Part shown: positions 16,866-26,559 of the stretch, in pieces
How the letters are laid out: each line of letters opens with the position of its first letter
Position numbering within the stretch: position 1 is the first letter of the stretch
From: an uncultured Oscillospiraceae bacterium
GTDB lineage: Bacteria > Bacillota > Clostridia > Oscillospirales > Oscillospiraceae
Direction: 5' to 3'
NCBI GenBank assembly: GCA_934597125.1
Contig: CAKTQM010000010.1
Span: 1 to 49,305, forward strand
Length of the DNA stretch: 49,305 nucleotides
Notes under the pieces: model-generated
What the model was told of the DNA's origin: nothing
Seen by the model: the letters and a program-made list of their open reading frames with translations, nothing else
The model's database searches: none
Program-made: the position numbers and the translations under genes

Positions 16866-17705
16866 ATGAAACGATTCTTTTCTAAAAACGGCATATGGCT
16901 GCTGGCGGGCGTGGCGGTGATCGTGGTGGTGCTGTGCATCATCTCCGCCGTCAGCTCCGGCACGCCGCTGCTGCGAAACATCGCCGGTGTGATCGCCTCG
17001 CCCTTCCGTGCGGCGGGCTCCGCCGTGACCGGCTGGTTCAGCGATGTGGGCGGCCACTTCGACAACGTGGCCGATCTGCAGCAGGAGAACGAGCAGCTGC
17101 GCGCCCAGGTGTCCGAACTGGAGCGTCAGCTGCGGCAGGCGCAGAAGGACAGCGAGGAGAACCAGCGCCTGCGGGATCTGTTGGATCTGCAAAGCCAGCG
17201 GCGGGATCTGAAAACCGTCTCCGCCCGGGTGACGGAGCGCTCTGTCACCAACTGGAGCAGCACGCTGACGCTGAATCAGGGCACCGCCTCCGGCGTGGCT
17301 ATCGGCGACTGCGCTATCGACGAATACGGCAATCTGGTGGGCGTGGTGACAGACGCCGGTATGAACTGGTGCACCGCCACGACGATTCTGGACACCACCA
17401 GCTCCATCGGCGCCACCGTGTTCCGCACAGAGCAGGTGGCGGTGGCCCAGGGCCAGTTGGGACTGATGAGCCAGGGCTGTCTGTCGCTGACATATCTGGA
17501 AAACGCGGAGGATCTCATCGCCGGTGATCTGGTGGTGACCTCCGGTCTGGGCGGGTACTACCCCGCCGGACTGTCCATCGGCACGGTAACAGAGCTGCGG
17601 ACAGATACCGGCGGTTTGACGCAATACGCGGTGATCGAGCCCAAGGCCGCCATCGACGCGCTGACCCAGGTGTTCCTGATTACCGACTTTGACGTGGTGG
17701 AGTAA
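16866..17705 (+). CDS. mreC: Rod shape-determining protein MreC
   Basis: 279 residues: short cytoplasmic N-terminus, one membrane helix (about 10-33), an extracellular coiled coil (about 68-110, LQQENEQLRAQVSELERQLRQ), then the beta-barrel MreC domain. It organises the lateral wall elongation machinery with MreD, MreB and PBP2. Followed after five bases by mreD. No mreB is present in the window. Confidence 0.93.
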   Translation: MKRFFSKNGIWLLAGVAVIVVVLCIISAVSSGTPLLRNIAGVIASPFRAAGSAVTGWFSDVGGHFDNVADLQQENEQLRAQVSELERQLRQAQKDSEENQRLRDLLDLQSQRRDLKTVSARVTERSVTNWSSTLTLNQGTASGVAIGDCAIDEYGNLVGVVTDAGMNWCTATTILDTTSSIGATVFRTEQVAVAQGQLGLMSQGCLSLTYLENAEDLIAGDLVVTSGLGGYYPAGLSIGTVTELRTDTGGLTQYAVIEPKAAIDALTQVFLITDFDVVE

Positions 17706-17710
17706 CGGCC

Positions 17711-18217
17711 ATGACACGACGAACGTTGACGCTGAAATGGGTTTTTTACGCCCTGTGGTCACTGGTCTTTTTGCTGGGGCAGCAATTGCTGCTGCCCTGG
17801 ATCCGCATTGGCTGCGTACACCCCTTTGTGCTGCCCGCCATGGCAGCCATCACCGCCTCCTTTGAAGGGCGGCGGGAGGGCCCTGTCTACGCCCTGGTGC
17901 TGGGTCTGGTGTGCGATCTGCTGTTCTCCGGCGCGTTTCCCTGCTTTTACGCCATTACGCTGACGATTTCGGCGGCACTGGCACACCTTGCGGCGCGGCA
18001 TCTGATCATGCCGGGCGCCGTATGCTCGCTGGCGGTATCCGCCGGAGCGCTGCTGATCGCAGACCTGTTCAACATTACCGCTTTCACCTATTCCGCCGGT
18101 ACGCCCCTGTCGGCGTCACTGTGGCTGACGGCGCGGGAGATCCTGCTGTCTCTGCCCTTTGCCATGCTGGTGCATCTGGTTTTTTCCCGGATCCACCGGC
18201 GGTTTTCCGGCCGGTAA
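17711..18217 (+). CDS. mreD: Rod shape-determining protein MreD
   Basis: 168 residues, almost wholly hydrophobic with about five membrane helices, including the conserved EGRREGPVYALVLGLVCDLLFSGAFPCFYA segment near the middle. Partner of MreC and PBP2 in the elongasome. The call rests on topology, this segment and position between mreC and the PBP2 gene. Confidence 0.88.
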   Translation: MTRRTLTLKWVFYALWSLVFLLGQQLLLPWIRIGCVHPFVLPAMAAITASFEGRREGPVYALVLGLVCDLLFSGAFPCFYAITLTISAALAHLAARHLIMPGAVCSLAVSAGALLIADLFNITAFTYSAGTPLSASLWLTAREILLSLPFAMLVHLVFSRIHRRFSGR

Positions 18218-18250
18218 GCGGCCCTATCCCGCCGAAAGGAGCGCCTTTCC

Positions 18251-20251
18251 ATGATGAAAAACCCCCATCCCTCCCACAGCCGCCTTTATGTGCTGGGTGT
18301 GGCGCTGGGATTGATGCTGCTGGTGTTTGTGATCGCCCTGTATGACGCGCAGATCGTCCACGGCAGCAAAAACCGCGCTGATTCCATTGCCTCCAACGCC
18401 ACATGGCAGTCGGTGGAGGCCAGCCGCGGCATTCTTACCGACCGCAACGGCAAGGTGCTGGTGTCCAATCGTTTGGCATATACCCTGACCTTCAGCAAAC
18501 AATCCTTTCAGGATGACGACTCTTTAAACGACGCCATCTGGCGGCTGATCGAGCTTTGCCAGCAGTCGGATGTGGCGTGGGTGGACACGCTGCCGTTGTC
18601 CCAGCGCTCCCCCTATCTGTATCTGGCCTCCCGCAAGGAGGACACCTTTACCAAATTCCTGGAAAGGAACAAAATCTCCGCCAACAGCTCCTCCACGGAG
18701 CTGCTGAATGAGCTGCGGGCGTTGTTTCACATTGACAGCCGCTACACCACCGCTCAGGCGCGGCTGATCGCCGGCGTGCGCTATGAGCTGGCCGGGCGGG
18801 ACAGCTATGTGTTTGCCGAGGACGTGCCCACCGACCTGATCTCCCAGATCACCGACGGCAGCTTTGCCGGAGTAACCACCGGGCAGTCCTCCATCCGCGC
18901 CTACAACACCCCCTATGCCGCCCATATTCTGGGCCGCATCACCCGCATTTACGCCGAGGATTGGGACACCTATCGGGATAAGGGGTATTCCATGGACGCC
19001 CTGGTGGGTGAAAGCGGTGTGGAGCGGGCTTTCGAGGACTGGCTGCACGGCAACAACGGCACACGCCTCATCACCACCGATGAAAAGGGCAAGATCACCG
19101 GCGAGGTGTATATGCAGGAGCCGAAGCCCGGCGGCACCGTGGCGTTGACGCTGGATCTTGACCTGCAGGCCGCCACGGAAAACGCCCTGGCTAAAACGAT
19201 TGAAGGCATGAACGACAAGGACAGCGACCAGCGGGGCGGCGCCGCCGCCGTGGTAAAGGTGGGCTCCGGCGAGGTTCTGGCCCTGGCCTCTTACCCCTCC
19301 TTCGATCTGTCCACTTTTGCCCAGAGCTACAACGATCTGCTGGAGGATGAGCGTCTGCCCATGTTCAACCGCGCGGTCAACGGCACCTATGCCCCCGGCT
19401 CCACCTTTAAGATGAACACCGCCGTGGCGGCGCTGGAATCCGGCATCATCACACCCTCCTCCATCATTCAGGACAAGGGCGTTTACACCTTTTACGAATA
19501 CCCCCAGCCCTGGTGCTGGGTGTGGCCCATGGGCTATACCCACGGACGTGTCAATGTCAGCGATGCCATTGCCGTGTCGTGCAACTACTTCTTCTATGAG
19601 GTGGGCCGCCTGACCGGCATCGAGACCATCGACGACTACGCCAGCCAGTTCGGTCTGGGACGCTCCACCGGTATCGAGATCGGTGACAGCGCCGGCGCGC
19701 TGGCCTCGCCGGAATACGCCGAGGCCCACGATCTGGAGTGGACGGACGGTCAGACGCTGACGGCCGCCATCGGCCAATCCTACAACCTGTTTACGCCGCT
19801 GCAGCTGTCCAACTATATCGCCACGCTGGTGGGCGGCGGCGACCACTATCAGGCGCACCTGCTGAAAAGTGTGAAAAAATACGACAACAGCCAGCTGTTG
19901 TACGTCTATGACGCACCGCCGGAGAATACGGTGGAGATGTCCGAGAGCACCGTGGAGGCCGTCAAAAAGGGTATGTACGAGCTGACCACCGGCTCTCTGG
20001 CCGGCGCCTTTGCCAACTGCGTGGTATCCGCCGGCGCGAAGACCGGTTCGGCGCAGATTGGCACCGAGGTGGCCAACGGCGTGTTCGTGGCCTTTGCCCC
20101 CTATGAAGATCCTGAGATCGCCGTGGCTATCGTCATCGAAAAGGGCGGCGCCGGTGCGGCGCTGGCCTCCACCGCGGTGGAGATCATCAACTCCTATTTT
20201 TCCAGCGGCCTTAACGGCGATGTTATCGGCGAAAACACGCTGCTGAAATGA
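18251..20251 (+). CDS. mrdA: Penicillin-binding protein 2 (elongation transpeptidase)
   Basis: 666-residue class B PBP. Short cytoplasmic end, one membrane helix (about 13-33), then the dimerisation domain starting at RGILTDRNGKVL. The transpeptidase domain has SxxK at Ser384-Lys387 (PGSTFKM), SCN at 443-445 and KTG at 597-599 (KTGSAQ). It cross-links peptidoglycan in lateral wall growth with MreC/MreD. Two consecutive ATG codons form the start, preceded by GAAAGGAGCG. A GC-rich hairpin follows the stop. Confidence 0.93.
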   Translation: MMKNPHPSHSRLYVLGVALGLMLLVFVIALYDAQIVHGSKNRADSIASNATWQSVEASRGILTDRNGKVLVSNRLAYTLTFSKQSFQDDDSLNDAIWRLIELCQQSDVAWVDTLPLSQRSPYLYLASRKEDTFTKFLERNKISANSSSTELLNELRALFHIDSRYTTAQARLIAGVRYELAGRDSYVFAEDVPTDLISQITDGSFAGVTTGQSSIRAYNTPYAAHILGRITRIYAEDWDTYRDKGYSMDALVGESGVERAFEDWLHGNNGTRLITTDEKGKITGEVYMQEPKPGGTVALTLDLDLQAATENALAKTIEGMNDKDSDQRGGAAAVVKVGSGEVLALASYPSFDLSTFAQSYNDLLEDERLPMFNRAVNGTYAPGSTFKMNTAVAALESGIITPSSIIQDKGVYTFYEYPQPWCWVWPMGYTHGRVNVSDAIAVSCNYFFYEVGRLTGIETIDDYASQFGLGRSTGIEIGDSAGALASPEYAEAHDLEWTDGQTLTAAIGQSYNLFTPLQLSNYIATLVGGGDHYQAHLLKSVKKYDNSQLLYVYDAPPENTVEMSESTVEAVKKGMYELTTGSLAGAFANCVVSAGAKTGSAQIGTEVANGVFVAFAPYEDPEIAVAIVIEKGGAGAALASTAVEIINSYFSSGLNGDVIGENTLLK

Positions 20252-20272
20252 CCCCCTTCCCTTCTCACCCAC

Positions 20273-20292
20273 GGCGGCCCTGACGGGCCGCC
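20273..20292 (+). terminator. GC-rich hairpin after the mreCD-PBP2 operon
   Basis: GGCGGCCC (20273-20280) pairs with GGGCCGCC (20285-20292) with a four-base loop; the following CTTTT tract is offset by six bases, so termination efficiency is doubtful. Confidence 0.5.
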
Positions 20293-20309
20293 ATGACCTT
20301 TTGCTGCCT

Positions 20310-22148
20310 ATGACCGTTTTTGACTCACGTGACACACGCTATAAATTTCCCTTCGGCGCCGTCAGCTGCGGCACGGCTGTGACCCTGACGCTGACGCCGG
20401 AGGCAGGGTTTTCCGCCTGCCACTTGCTGACCTTCCGCGAATTTGCCGACCATCATGAGGAGACCGCGCTCCCTCCCTGTCCGGCAGGCTTTTCCGGCGT
20501 CTATACCGCGCCGGATGCGCCGGAGCTGGTGTGGTACAGTTTCCGTTTTACCCGCCCTGATGGCAGCGCCGTCTATCTGGGCCGCAACGGCTGGGGTGAG
20601 CGGGACAGCCGCCAGCCCTGGCAGCTGACTGTCTATGAGGAACGCCCCACCCCCGCGTGGTTCGGGCAAGGTGTTACATACCAGATTTTCCCAGACCGTT
20701 TTTGCCGCGATGCCCTTCCCGACCCGTTGGGTTTGCTGGGGCAGCGCACGGTACACGCCGGATGGGACGAGCCGCCCCGCTTGGGGCCGGATGGCGTTAC
20801 CGGCCGCTGGAACAGCGACTTTTTCGGCGGCAGCCTGCGGGGCATCTGCCGGAAGCTGGACTATCTGCAAAGCCTGTCTGTCACCACGCTGTATCTGAAC
20901 CCCATTTTTTATGCCGCCAGCAGTCACCGGTATGACACGGCGGATTATCTGACCATTGATCCCCTGCTGGGCACCGAGGAGGATCTGCGCACCCTGTGTG
21001 CCGAGGCGAAAAAGCGGGGCATCCACGTGATGCTGGACGGCGTGTTCAACCACACCGGCGCTGACAGCCGGTACTTCAACCGCGACGGCTTTTTCCCCAC
21101 CTCCGGCGCCTACCAGAGCAAGGATTCCCCCTGGTACGACTGGTTCTGCTTTCAGCACTGGCCGGATCAATACGACGCCTGGTGGGGCATTGACACCCTG
21201 CCCGCCGTCAACGAAAACGCCGACAGCTATCGGGACTTTATCATCCGCGGCGAGGACAGCGTGATCCGCCGCTGGCTGCGGTGCGGCGCGGACGGCTGGC
21301 GTCTGGACGTGGCCGATGAGCTGCCCGATGATTTTATTGCAGAGATCCGTGCCGTGATGGAGCAGGAAAAAACCGGCAGCTATCTGCTGGGCGAGGTGTG
21401 GGAGGACGGCAGCAACAAGATCGCCTATTCCCGCCGCCGCAAATATTTGCTGGGCCGGGAGACCCACGGCCTGATGAATTACCCCCTGCGGACGGCCCTT
21501 CTGGCCTACCTGCGGGGCGGCGACGCCGCCGCCTTCCGCGACGTTATGGAAGAACAGCGGGAGAATTATCCCCCCGCCGCCTTTTACGGTGGCCTGAATA
21601 TCCTGGGCACCCACGACACGCCCCGCATCTTGACGCTGTTGGGCGCAGACGACATACCAGAGTCCAGAGAGGGACGCGCCGCCTATCACCTCTCCCCTCA
21701 GGCACGGGCGACCGCCCTTCGCCGCCTGACACTGGCTGCCATGCTGCTGTTTACCTTCCCCGGCTCCCCCACCATCTATTATGGCGACGAGGTGGGCATG
21801 GAGGGCTTTGAAGATCCCCTGAACCGCCGCACTTTTCCTTGGGGCCATGAGGATGAACGGCTCCTGGCCGTCTTTCAAACGCTGGGCCGGCTGCGAAGGG
21901 AGCGTCCCTCGCTGCAATCGGGTGATTTGACATACCTGACCGCCGAAGGCGGCCTGCTGATCTATTGCCGCCAACGGGAAAACGAGACCACCTATACCCT
22001 GCTGAACACCGGGGAAACACCACGGGAGATCTCTCTCCCCTGGCCCGATAACTTTGCCGTGGATGCGCTGACCTTACAGCGCTTCTGGGTGCGCGGTGGC
22101 ATGCTGCGCCTGACGCTGCCTCCCTGCGATGGGCTGATCTTATGCTGA
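20310..22148 (+). CDS. GH13 alpha-amylase family enzyme (neopullulanase/maltogenic amylase type)
   Basis: 612 residues. An N-terminal beta domain (about 1-110, CBM34-like) precedes the TIM barrel that begins at VTYQIFPDRFCR. GH13 regions are visible: DGVFNHTG, GWRLDVADEL with nucleophile Asp333, LLGEVWED with acid/base Glu362, and GTHDTPR with Asp436. This layout is that of cyclomaltodextrinase/neopullulanase enzymes that act inside the cell on short alpha-glucans; no signal peptide is present. The ATG at 20310 lacks a good ribosome binding site, so the start is the weakest part of the call. It stands between the mre operon and the par locus, metabolically unrelated to both. Confidence 0.88.
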   Translation: MTVFDSRDTRYKFPFGAVSCGTAVTLTLTPEAGFSACHLLTFREFADHHEETALPPCPAGFSGVYTAPDAPELVWYSFRFTRPDGSAVYLGRNGWGERDSRQPWQLTVYEERPTPAWFGQGVTYQIFPDRFCRDALPDPLGLLGQRTVHAGWDEPPRLGPDGVTGRWNSDFFGGSLRGICRKLDYLQSLSVTTLYLNPIFYAASSHRYDTADYLTIDPLLGTEEDLRTLCAEAKKRGIHVMLDGVFNHTGADSRYFNRDGFFPTSGAYQSKDSPWYDWFCFQHWPDQYDAWWGIDTLPAVNENADSYRDFIIRGEDSVIRRWLRCGADGWRLDVADELPDDFIAEIRAVMEQEKTGSYLLGEVWEDGSNKIAYSRRRKYLLGRETHGLMNYPLRTALLAYLRGGDAAAFRDVMEEQRENYPPAAFYGGLNILGTHDTPRILTLLGADDIPESREGRAAYHLSPQARATALRRLTLAAMLLFTFPGSPTIYYGDEVGMEGFEDPLNRRTFPWGHEDERLLAVFQTLGRLRRERPSLQSGDLTYLTAEGGLLIYCRQRENETTYTLLNTGETPREISLPWPDNFAVDALTLQRFWVRGGMLRLTLPPCDGLILC

Positions 22149-22159
22149 TTCGGTTGGGA

Positions 22160-22175
22160 TGTTTCACGTGAAACA
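22160..22175. promoter_or_regulatory. parS: parS centromere site 1
   Basis: TGTTTCACGTGAAACA, a perfect 16-base palindrome identical to the Firmicutes parS consensus bound by Spo0J/ParB. It lies between the amylase stop and the soj promoter. Confidence 0.93.
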
Positions 22176-22198
22176 TCCCAACTTTTTTCTTTTCTCCG

Positions 22199-22214
22199 TG
22201 TTTCACGTGAAACA
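22199..22214. promoter_or_regulatory. parS: parS centromere site 2
   Basis: A second perfect TGTTTCACGTGAAACA, 39 bases from site 1 start to start. It lies about 46 bases upstream of the soj -35 box, so Spo0J bound here could also influence soj-spo0J transcription. Confidence 0.93.
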
Positions 22215-22260
22215 TTCTGCATGGATTTGCAAATTTCAGCATGCCGCGCCGAAAAAAGTA

Positions 22261-22288
22261 TTGAAACCTACCACTTTTGTGGTATACT
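22261..22288 (+). promoter_or_regulatory. Promoter of soj-spo0J
   Basis: TTGAAA at 22261-22266 and TATACT at 22283-22288 with a 16-base spacer and TGG extended -10. The core TTTGTGGTATACT differs at one base from the motif before dnaA and zapA. It implies that translation starts downstream, at the GTG at 22334. Confidence 0.75.
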
Positions 22289-22333
22289 GTTTCTATTATA
22301 GAGATAACTGGCGAAAGTACGAGGATAACTACT

Positions 22334-23089
22334 GTGGCAAAAATCGTTGCGATCGTAAATCAAAAGGGCGGCGTGGGAAAAACCACCACCTGTGTCAATC
22401 TGGCCGCCGCCATTGCCCAGACGGGCTACCGTGTGCTGCTGTGCGACTTTGACCCCCAGGCCAACGCCACCAGCGGAATGGGCGTGGACAAAACTGTCTC
22501 CAACGGCGTGTACGATGTCATCATTAACGGCATCGAAACAGAAAAGGCCATCATCGCCACACCCTATGGCGATGTGCTGCCCAGCAGCAAGGCGCTGGCT
22601 GGCGCCGGCGTGGAAATGATTAACCTTCCTGAACGGCAGTTTCTGCTGAAGCAGGCGCTGCGTCAGGTGGCGGATCGGTATGACTATGTTTTCATCGACT
22701 GCCCCCCTTCCCTGGAGCTGCTGACACTGAACGCGCTGTGCGCCGCCGATTCGCTGCTGGTGCCGGTGCAGGGTGAGTATTTCGCGCTGGAGGGGCTCAG
22801 CGATCTGATGAACACCGTGCGTCTGGTGCGGCGGGGCATGAATCCCCAGCTGCAGATCGAGGGCGTGCTGCTGACCATGTTTGACGGCCGCACCAACCTG
22901 AGTATTCAGGTGGCTCAGGAAATCAAGCGCTTCTTCCCCGGCAAGGTGTATTCCACCGTCATCCCCCGCAACATCCGCCTGAGCGAAGCGCCCAGCCACG
23001 GTCAGCCCATTTGCGTCTATGACCGCACCTGCCGCGGCGCTGAGGCATACGCCGCGCTGGCAGCGGAATTTCTCAGAAAAAACGCCTGA
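22334..23089 (+). CDS. soj: Chromosome partitioning ATPase Soj/ParA
   Basis: 251 residues from a GTG start. Deviant Walker A KGGVGKTT (Lys11 signature lysine and Lys16), DFDPQANATSGMGVD, and Walker B VFIDCPPSLELLTLNAL identify ParA/Soj. It acts with Spo0J and parS in origin segregation and regulates DnaA in Bacillus. GTG 22334 is chosen because the protein then begins AKIVAIVNQKGG as in homologues and because the promoter lies just upstream; GAGG is 9 bases before it. Followed by spo0J after 35 bases. Confidence 0.95.
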   Translation: MAKIVAIVNQKGGVGKTTTCVNLAAAIAQTGYRVLLCDFDPQANATSGMGVDKTVSNGVYDVIINGIETEKAIIATPYGDVLPSSKALAGAGVEMINLPERQFLLKQALRQVADRYDYVFIDCPPSLELLTLNALCAADSLLVPVQGEYFALEGLSDLMNTVRLVRRGMNPQLQIEGVLLTMFDGRTNLSIQVAQEIKRFFPGKVYSTVIPRNIRLSEAPSHGQPICVYDRTCRGAEAYAALAAEFLRKNA

Positions 23090-23124
23090 CGGGGCCGCGC
23101 CCCGCGTGAAAGGAGTAGGGACAT

Positions 23125-23985
23125 ATGGCAAAAATGAAAGGTCTTGGCAAAGGCCTTGACGCCCTGTTGGGCGACGATTTTACCAACGAGCCGGAGGTGA
23201 AAAGCAGCCTCTTCCTTCCCATTTCTCAGGTGGAGAGCTGTGCCTCTCAGCCCCGCAAGCAGTTTGATCCCGACGCATTGGCCGATCTGGCGGACTCCAT
23301 CCGGCAGCACGGCATCATCCAGCCGCTGACGGTACGCAAGCTGCAGTCCGGCTATTACCAGATCATTGCCGGTGAGCGCCGCTGGCGCGCCGCCCGCATG
23401 GCCGGTCTGACCCAGGTTCCCGCCGTAGTCATCGAGGCCGACGACCGCAAGGCCATGGAGCTGGCTATGATCGAAAACCTCCAGCGGGAAGACCTGAACC
23501 CCATGGAGGAGGCCGAGGGCTACCGCACGCTGATCGACCAGTACGGACTGACACAGGAGGAGGCGTCCCAGCGGGTGGGCAAGTCCCGCAGCGCCGTAGC
23601 CAACGCCTTGCGGCTGCTGAACCTCTGCGATGCGGTACGCACACTGGTGGAGGAGGGCAAGCTCTCCGGCGGACACGCCCGCGCACTGGTGCCGCTGGAC
23701 AGCGCACTGCAGAAGAAAGCCGCCGACCTGATCGTAAAGGACGACCTGTCCGTGCGCCAGACAGAGCTGCTGGTGAAAAAACTGACGGCCGATAAATCCG
23801 TGAAGGCCGCCAAGGATACCTCCGCGGTGGACTACGCCGCCGAAGCCGCCCGTGAACTGGGTGAGCGTCTGGGCCGGCCCTGCAAGATCGTTACCGGCAA
23901 AAAGAAAGGCCGGATCGAGTTGGAATACTACGGCGTGGACGATCTCAACGCCCTGCTGGATGCCCTGCATCAGTTGAAGAAGTAA
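23125..23985 (+). CDS. spo0J: ParB-family centromere-binding protein Spo0J
   Basis: 286 residues. N-terminal KGLGKGLDALLG, the CTPase/ParB box with GERRWRAARMAGL around 81-93, helix-turn-helix TQEEASQRVGKSRSAVANALRLL at about 148-170, and a C-terminal dimerisation domain. It binds the three perfect parS sites found nearby and loads the chromosome condensation machinery. GAAAGGAG precedes the ATG. A parS site lies directly after its stop. Confidence 0.96.
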   Translation: MAKMKGLGKGLDALLGDDFTNEPEVKSSLFLPISQVESCASQPRKQFDPDALADLADSIRQHGIIQPLTVRKLQSGYYQIIAGERRWRAARMAGLTQVPAVVIEADDRKAMELAMIENLQREDLNPMEEAEGYRTLIDQYGLTQEEASQRVGKSRSAVANALRLLNLCDAVRTLVEEGKLSGGHARALVPLDSALQKKAADLIVKDDLSVRQTELLVKKLTADKSVKAAKDTSAVDYAAEAARELGERLGRPCKIVTGKKKGRIELEYYGVDDLNALLDALHQLKK

Positions 23986-23986
23986 C

Positions 23987-24002
23987 TGTTTCACGTGAAA
24001 CA
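23987..24002. promoter_or_regulatory. parS: parS centromere site 3
   Basis: Perfect TGTTTCACGTGAAACA starting two bases after the spo0J stop codon and 27 bases before serS. Confidence 0.93.
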
Positions 24003-24028
24003 ATTCAAACAATAAAGAGGTAAGCATC

Positions 24029-25351
24029 ATGCTTGATATCAAATTCGTTCGGGAAAACCCCGATATCGTCAAGGAAAATATCCGCAAGAAGTTTCAGAAT
24101 GCCAAGCTGCCCCTGGTGGACGAGGCCATCGCGCTGGATGCCCAGCGCCGCCAGGCCATTAACGAGGTGGAGGCCCTGAAAGCCGAGCGCAACAAGCTGT
24201 CCAAGGCCAACGGCCCCCTGTTCGGCAAGCTGAAAAAGTGTGCTGACGAGACGGAAAAGGCCGCCATTCAGACCCAGATCGACGCCAACAACGCCGCCGT
24301 CAAGGCGGACGCCGACCGCATGGCACGGCTGGAGGAACAGAAGACCCAGACCGAAGCCGCCCTGAACAAGATCATGCTGGTGATCCCCCAGATCATCGAC
24401 GACACCGTGCCCATCGGCCCCGACGACAGCTGCAACGTGGAAGTAGAGCGCTTCGGCGAACCCAAGACCCCCGATTTCGAGGTGCCCTATCACACCGACA
24501 TTATGGAGCGGTTTGACGGCATTGATCTGGACGCGGCGGGCCGCGTATCCGGCAGCGGCTTTTACTATCTGCTGGGCGACATTGCCCGTCTGCACGAAGC
24601 AGTGCTGGCCTATGCCCGCGACTTTATGATCAACAAGGGCTTTACCTACTGCATCCCCCCCTTCATGATCCACGGCAACGTGGTGGAGGGCGTTATGAGC
24701 CAGACTGACATGGACGCCATGATGTATAAGATCGAAGGGGAGGATCTCTACCTGATCGGCACCAGTGAGCACTCCATGATCGGCAAGTTTATCGACCAGA
24801 TTCTACCTGAGGACAAGCTGCCCCAGACTCTGACCTCCTACTCCCCCTGCTTCCGCAAGGAGAAGGGTTCCCACGGCATTGAGGAGCGGGGCGTATACCG
24901 CATTCACCAGTTTGAAAAGCAGGAGATGATCGTGGTCTGCAAGCCCGAGGACTCCAAGAGCTGGTATGAGAAGATGTGGCGCTACAGCGTGGAGCTGTTC
25001 CGCTCACTGGATATCCCCGTGCGGCAGCTGGAGTGCTGCTCCGGCGATCTGGCCGACCTGAAATGCAAGTCCTGCGATATCGAGGCATGGTCGCCCCGCC
25101 AGCAGAAGTACTTCGAGGTGTGCTCCTGCTCCAATCTGGGCGACGCGCAGGCCCGTCGCCTGAAAATCCGCTACAAGGATGCGGAGGGCAAAATGCAGCT
25201 GTGCCACACCCTGAACAACACAGTGGTGGCGCCGCCCCGTATGCTGATCGCCTTCCTGGAGAACAATCTGCAGGCGGACGGCAGTGTGCGGATACCGGAG
25301 GTGCTGCGCCCCTACATGGGCGGCAAAGCCATGCTGACCCCCAAGCATTGA
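24029..25351 (+). CDS. serS: Seryl-tRNA synthetase
   Basis: 440 residues, class II synthetase. N-terminal long coiled-coil arm (about 30-110) that grips the tRNA extra arm, then the catalytic domain with motif 2 (SPCFRKEKGSHGIEERGVYRIHQFEK) and motif 3 near the C-terminus (HTLNNTVVAPPRMLIAFLENN). Starts MLDIKFVRENPDIVKENIRKK. AAAGAGGTAAGC precedes the ATG. The leader is only 27 bases and no T-box is present. Confidence 0.96.
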   Translation: MLDIKFVRENPDIVKENIRKKFQNAKLPLVDEAIALDAQRRQAINEVEALKAERNKLSKANGPLFGKLKKCADETEKAAIQTQIDANNAAVKADADRMARLEEQKTQTEAALNKIMLVIPQIIDDTVPIGPDDSCNVEVERFGEPKTPDFEVPYHTDIMERFDGIDLDAAGRVSGSGFYYLLGDIARLHEAVLAYARDFMINKGFTYCIPPFMIHGNVVEGVMSQTDMDAMMYKIEGEDLYLIGTSEHSMIGKFIDQILPEDKLPQTLTSYSPCFRKEKGSHGIEERGVYRIHQFEKQEMIVVCKPEDSKSWYEKMWRYSVELFRSLDIPVRQLECCSGDLADLKCKSCDIEAWSPRQQKYFEVCSCSNLGDAQARRLKIRYKDAEGKMQLCHTLNNTVVAPPRMLIAFLENNLQADGSVRIPEVLRPYMGGKAMLTPKH

Positions 25352-25409
25352 CAACAAATTGTAATATCAAAATACTATTATACCGTTCGCTATCAAAAAG
25401 AGGTCGGAT

Positions 25410-25856
25410 ATGAAGAAATTTATCGCGGAATTCAAGGAATTTGCCATGAAAGGCAACGTGCTGGACATGGCCATCGGCGTTGTCATCGGCGCGGCCTTCG
25501 GCAAAATCACCACCTCGCTGGTGAATGACATCATCATGCCGCTGATCTCCCGCATTACCGGCGGCGTGGATTTCAGCGCCTGGAAATGGGTGTTGAAAGC
25601 CGCCGAGGTAGACGAGGCCGGCGTGGAGACCGCGGCGGAGATCGCCGTCAATTACGGCAGCTTCATTGCCGTGGTGCTGGACTTCCTTATCATCGCCCTT
25701 GCGCTGTTCATGGTAGTCAAGACCGTCAACAAGCTGCGCAGCATCGGCAAAAAAGACGAGCCCGCCGAGGAGGAGCCCGCCCCCACCGCCGAGGAGCTGC
25801 TGACCGAGATCCGCGATCTGCTGAAGGACACTCAGGATGGAAACCACACTGCGTAA
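25410..25856 (+). CDS. mscL: Large-conductance mechanosensitive channel
   Basis: 148 residues with two membrane helices (about 15-45 and 77-100) and a charged C-terminal helix, the MscL plan. The pore helix segment [31 protein letters not shown] is diagnostic. It opens under hypo-osmotic stress. AAAGAGGTCGG precedes the ATG. A TTGACA at 25348-25353, overlapping the serS stop, followed by AATACT at 25371-25376 could give it its own promoter. Its last 20 bases overlap rsmG. Confidence 0.94.
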   Translation: MKKFIAEFKEFAMKGNVLDMAIGVVIGAAFGKITTSLVNDIIMPLISRITGGVDFSAWKWVLKAAEVDEAGVETAAEIAVNYGSFIAVVLDFLIIALALFMVVKTVNKLRSIGKKDEPAEEEPAPTAEELLTEIRDLLKDTQDGNHTA

Positions 25857-26535
25857 GGGTCTTGCGGCGCTGGGTCTTCCCTGCTCCGCCGCAGAGCAGC
25901 TGCTGGATTTTGCCCAACGGCTGCTGGAAAAGAATCAGGTCATGAACCTGACCGCCATTACGGATCCTCAGGACGTAGCCACGCTGCACCTGCTGGACTG
26001 CGCCGCGCTGCTGACGCTGTGCGACTTCCGCGATAAAGCTGTGGTAGACGTGGGCACCGGCGCGGGCTTTCCCGGTATGGTGCTGCGGATCCTGGAGCCG
26101 GATTTCGACCTGACGCTGCTGGACAGTCTGGGCAAGCGGATCGCCTGGCTGCGCCAGACCTGTGACGAGATGGGCCTTGCCCGCGTAGACTGCGTCCACG
26201 CCCGGGCGGAGGAGTTTGCCGGATCACACCGGCAGCGCTTTGATATTGCCACCTCCCGCGCCGTGGCGGCGCTGCCGCTGCTGTGCGAGCTGGCACTGCC
26301 GCTGGTTAAAACAGGCGGCTGCTTTCTGGCCATGAAGGCGGTGGACAGCGACGGGGAGATCCACAGTGCCCGCGGCGCCATCGGACAGCTGGGCGGCAAG
26401 ATCGAGTCCATTCACGATTACGCCATCCCTTGCACCACCGTGACCCACCGTCTGGTAGTCATCCGCAAGGTGAAAGACACCCCGCTCCAGTTTCCCCGAA
26501 GCTGGGCGAAGATCAACAAAGCGCCGTTGAAGTAA
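25837..26535 (+). CDS. rsmG: 16S rRNA (guanine-527-N7)-methyltransferase
   Basis: 232 residues. SAM-binding motif [17 protein letters not shown] (about 68-84), preceded by the typical [19 protein letters not shown]. Methylates G527 of 16S rRNA. It starts inside the last 20 bases of mscL, so the two are probably co-translated. In many Firmicutes rsmG sits beside soj-spo0J, and here it is only two genes away. Confidence 0.95.
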   Translation: METTLRKGLAALGLPCSAAEQLLDFAQRLLEKNQVMNLTAITDPQDVATLHLLDCAALLTLCDFRDKAVVDVGTGAGFPGMVLRILEPDFDLTLLDSLGKRIAWLRQTCDEMGLARVDCVHARAEEFAGSHRQRFDIATSRAVAALPLLCELALPLVKTGGCFLAMKAVDSDGEIHSARGAIGQLGGKIESIHDYAIPCTTVTHRLVVIRKVKDTPLQFPRSWAKINKAPLK

Positions 26536-26559
26536 GGGGCGTTTCGAGCCTCGGATCAT

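Noticed and set aside
20321..20336. parS-like TGACTCACGTGACACA at the start of the amylase gene
   Set aside because: Three mismatches to parS, including the arms; the CACGTG core alone is not specific enough.
22277..22333. Upstream start for soj
   Set aside because: It would begin before the -10 box of the soj promoter; the GTG at 22334 matches homologues.
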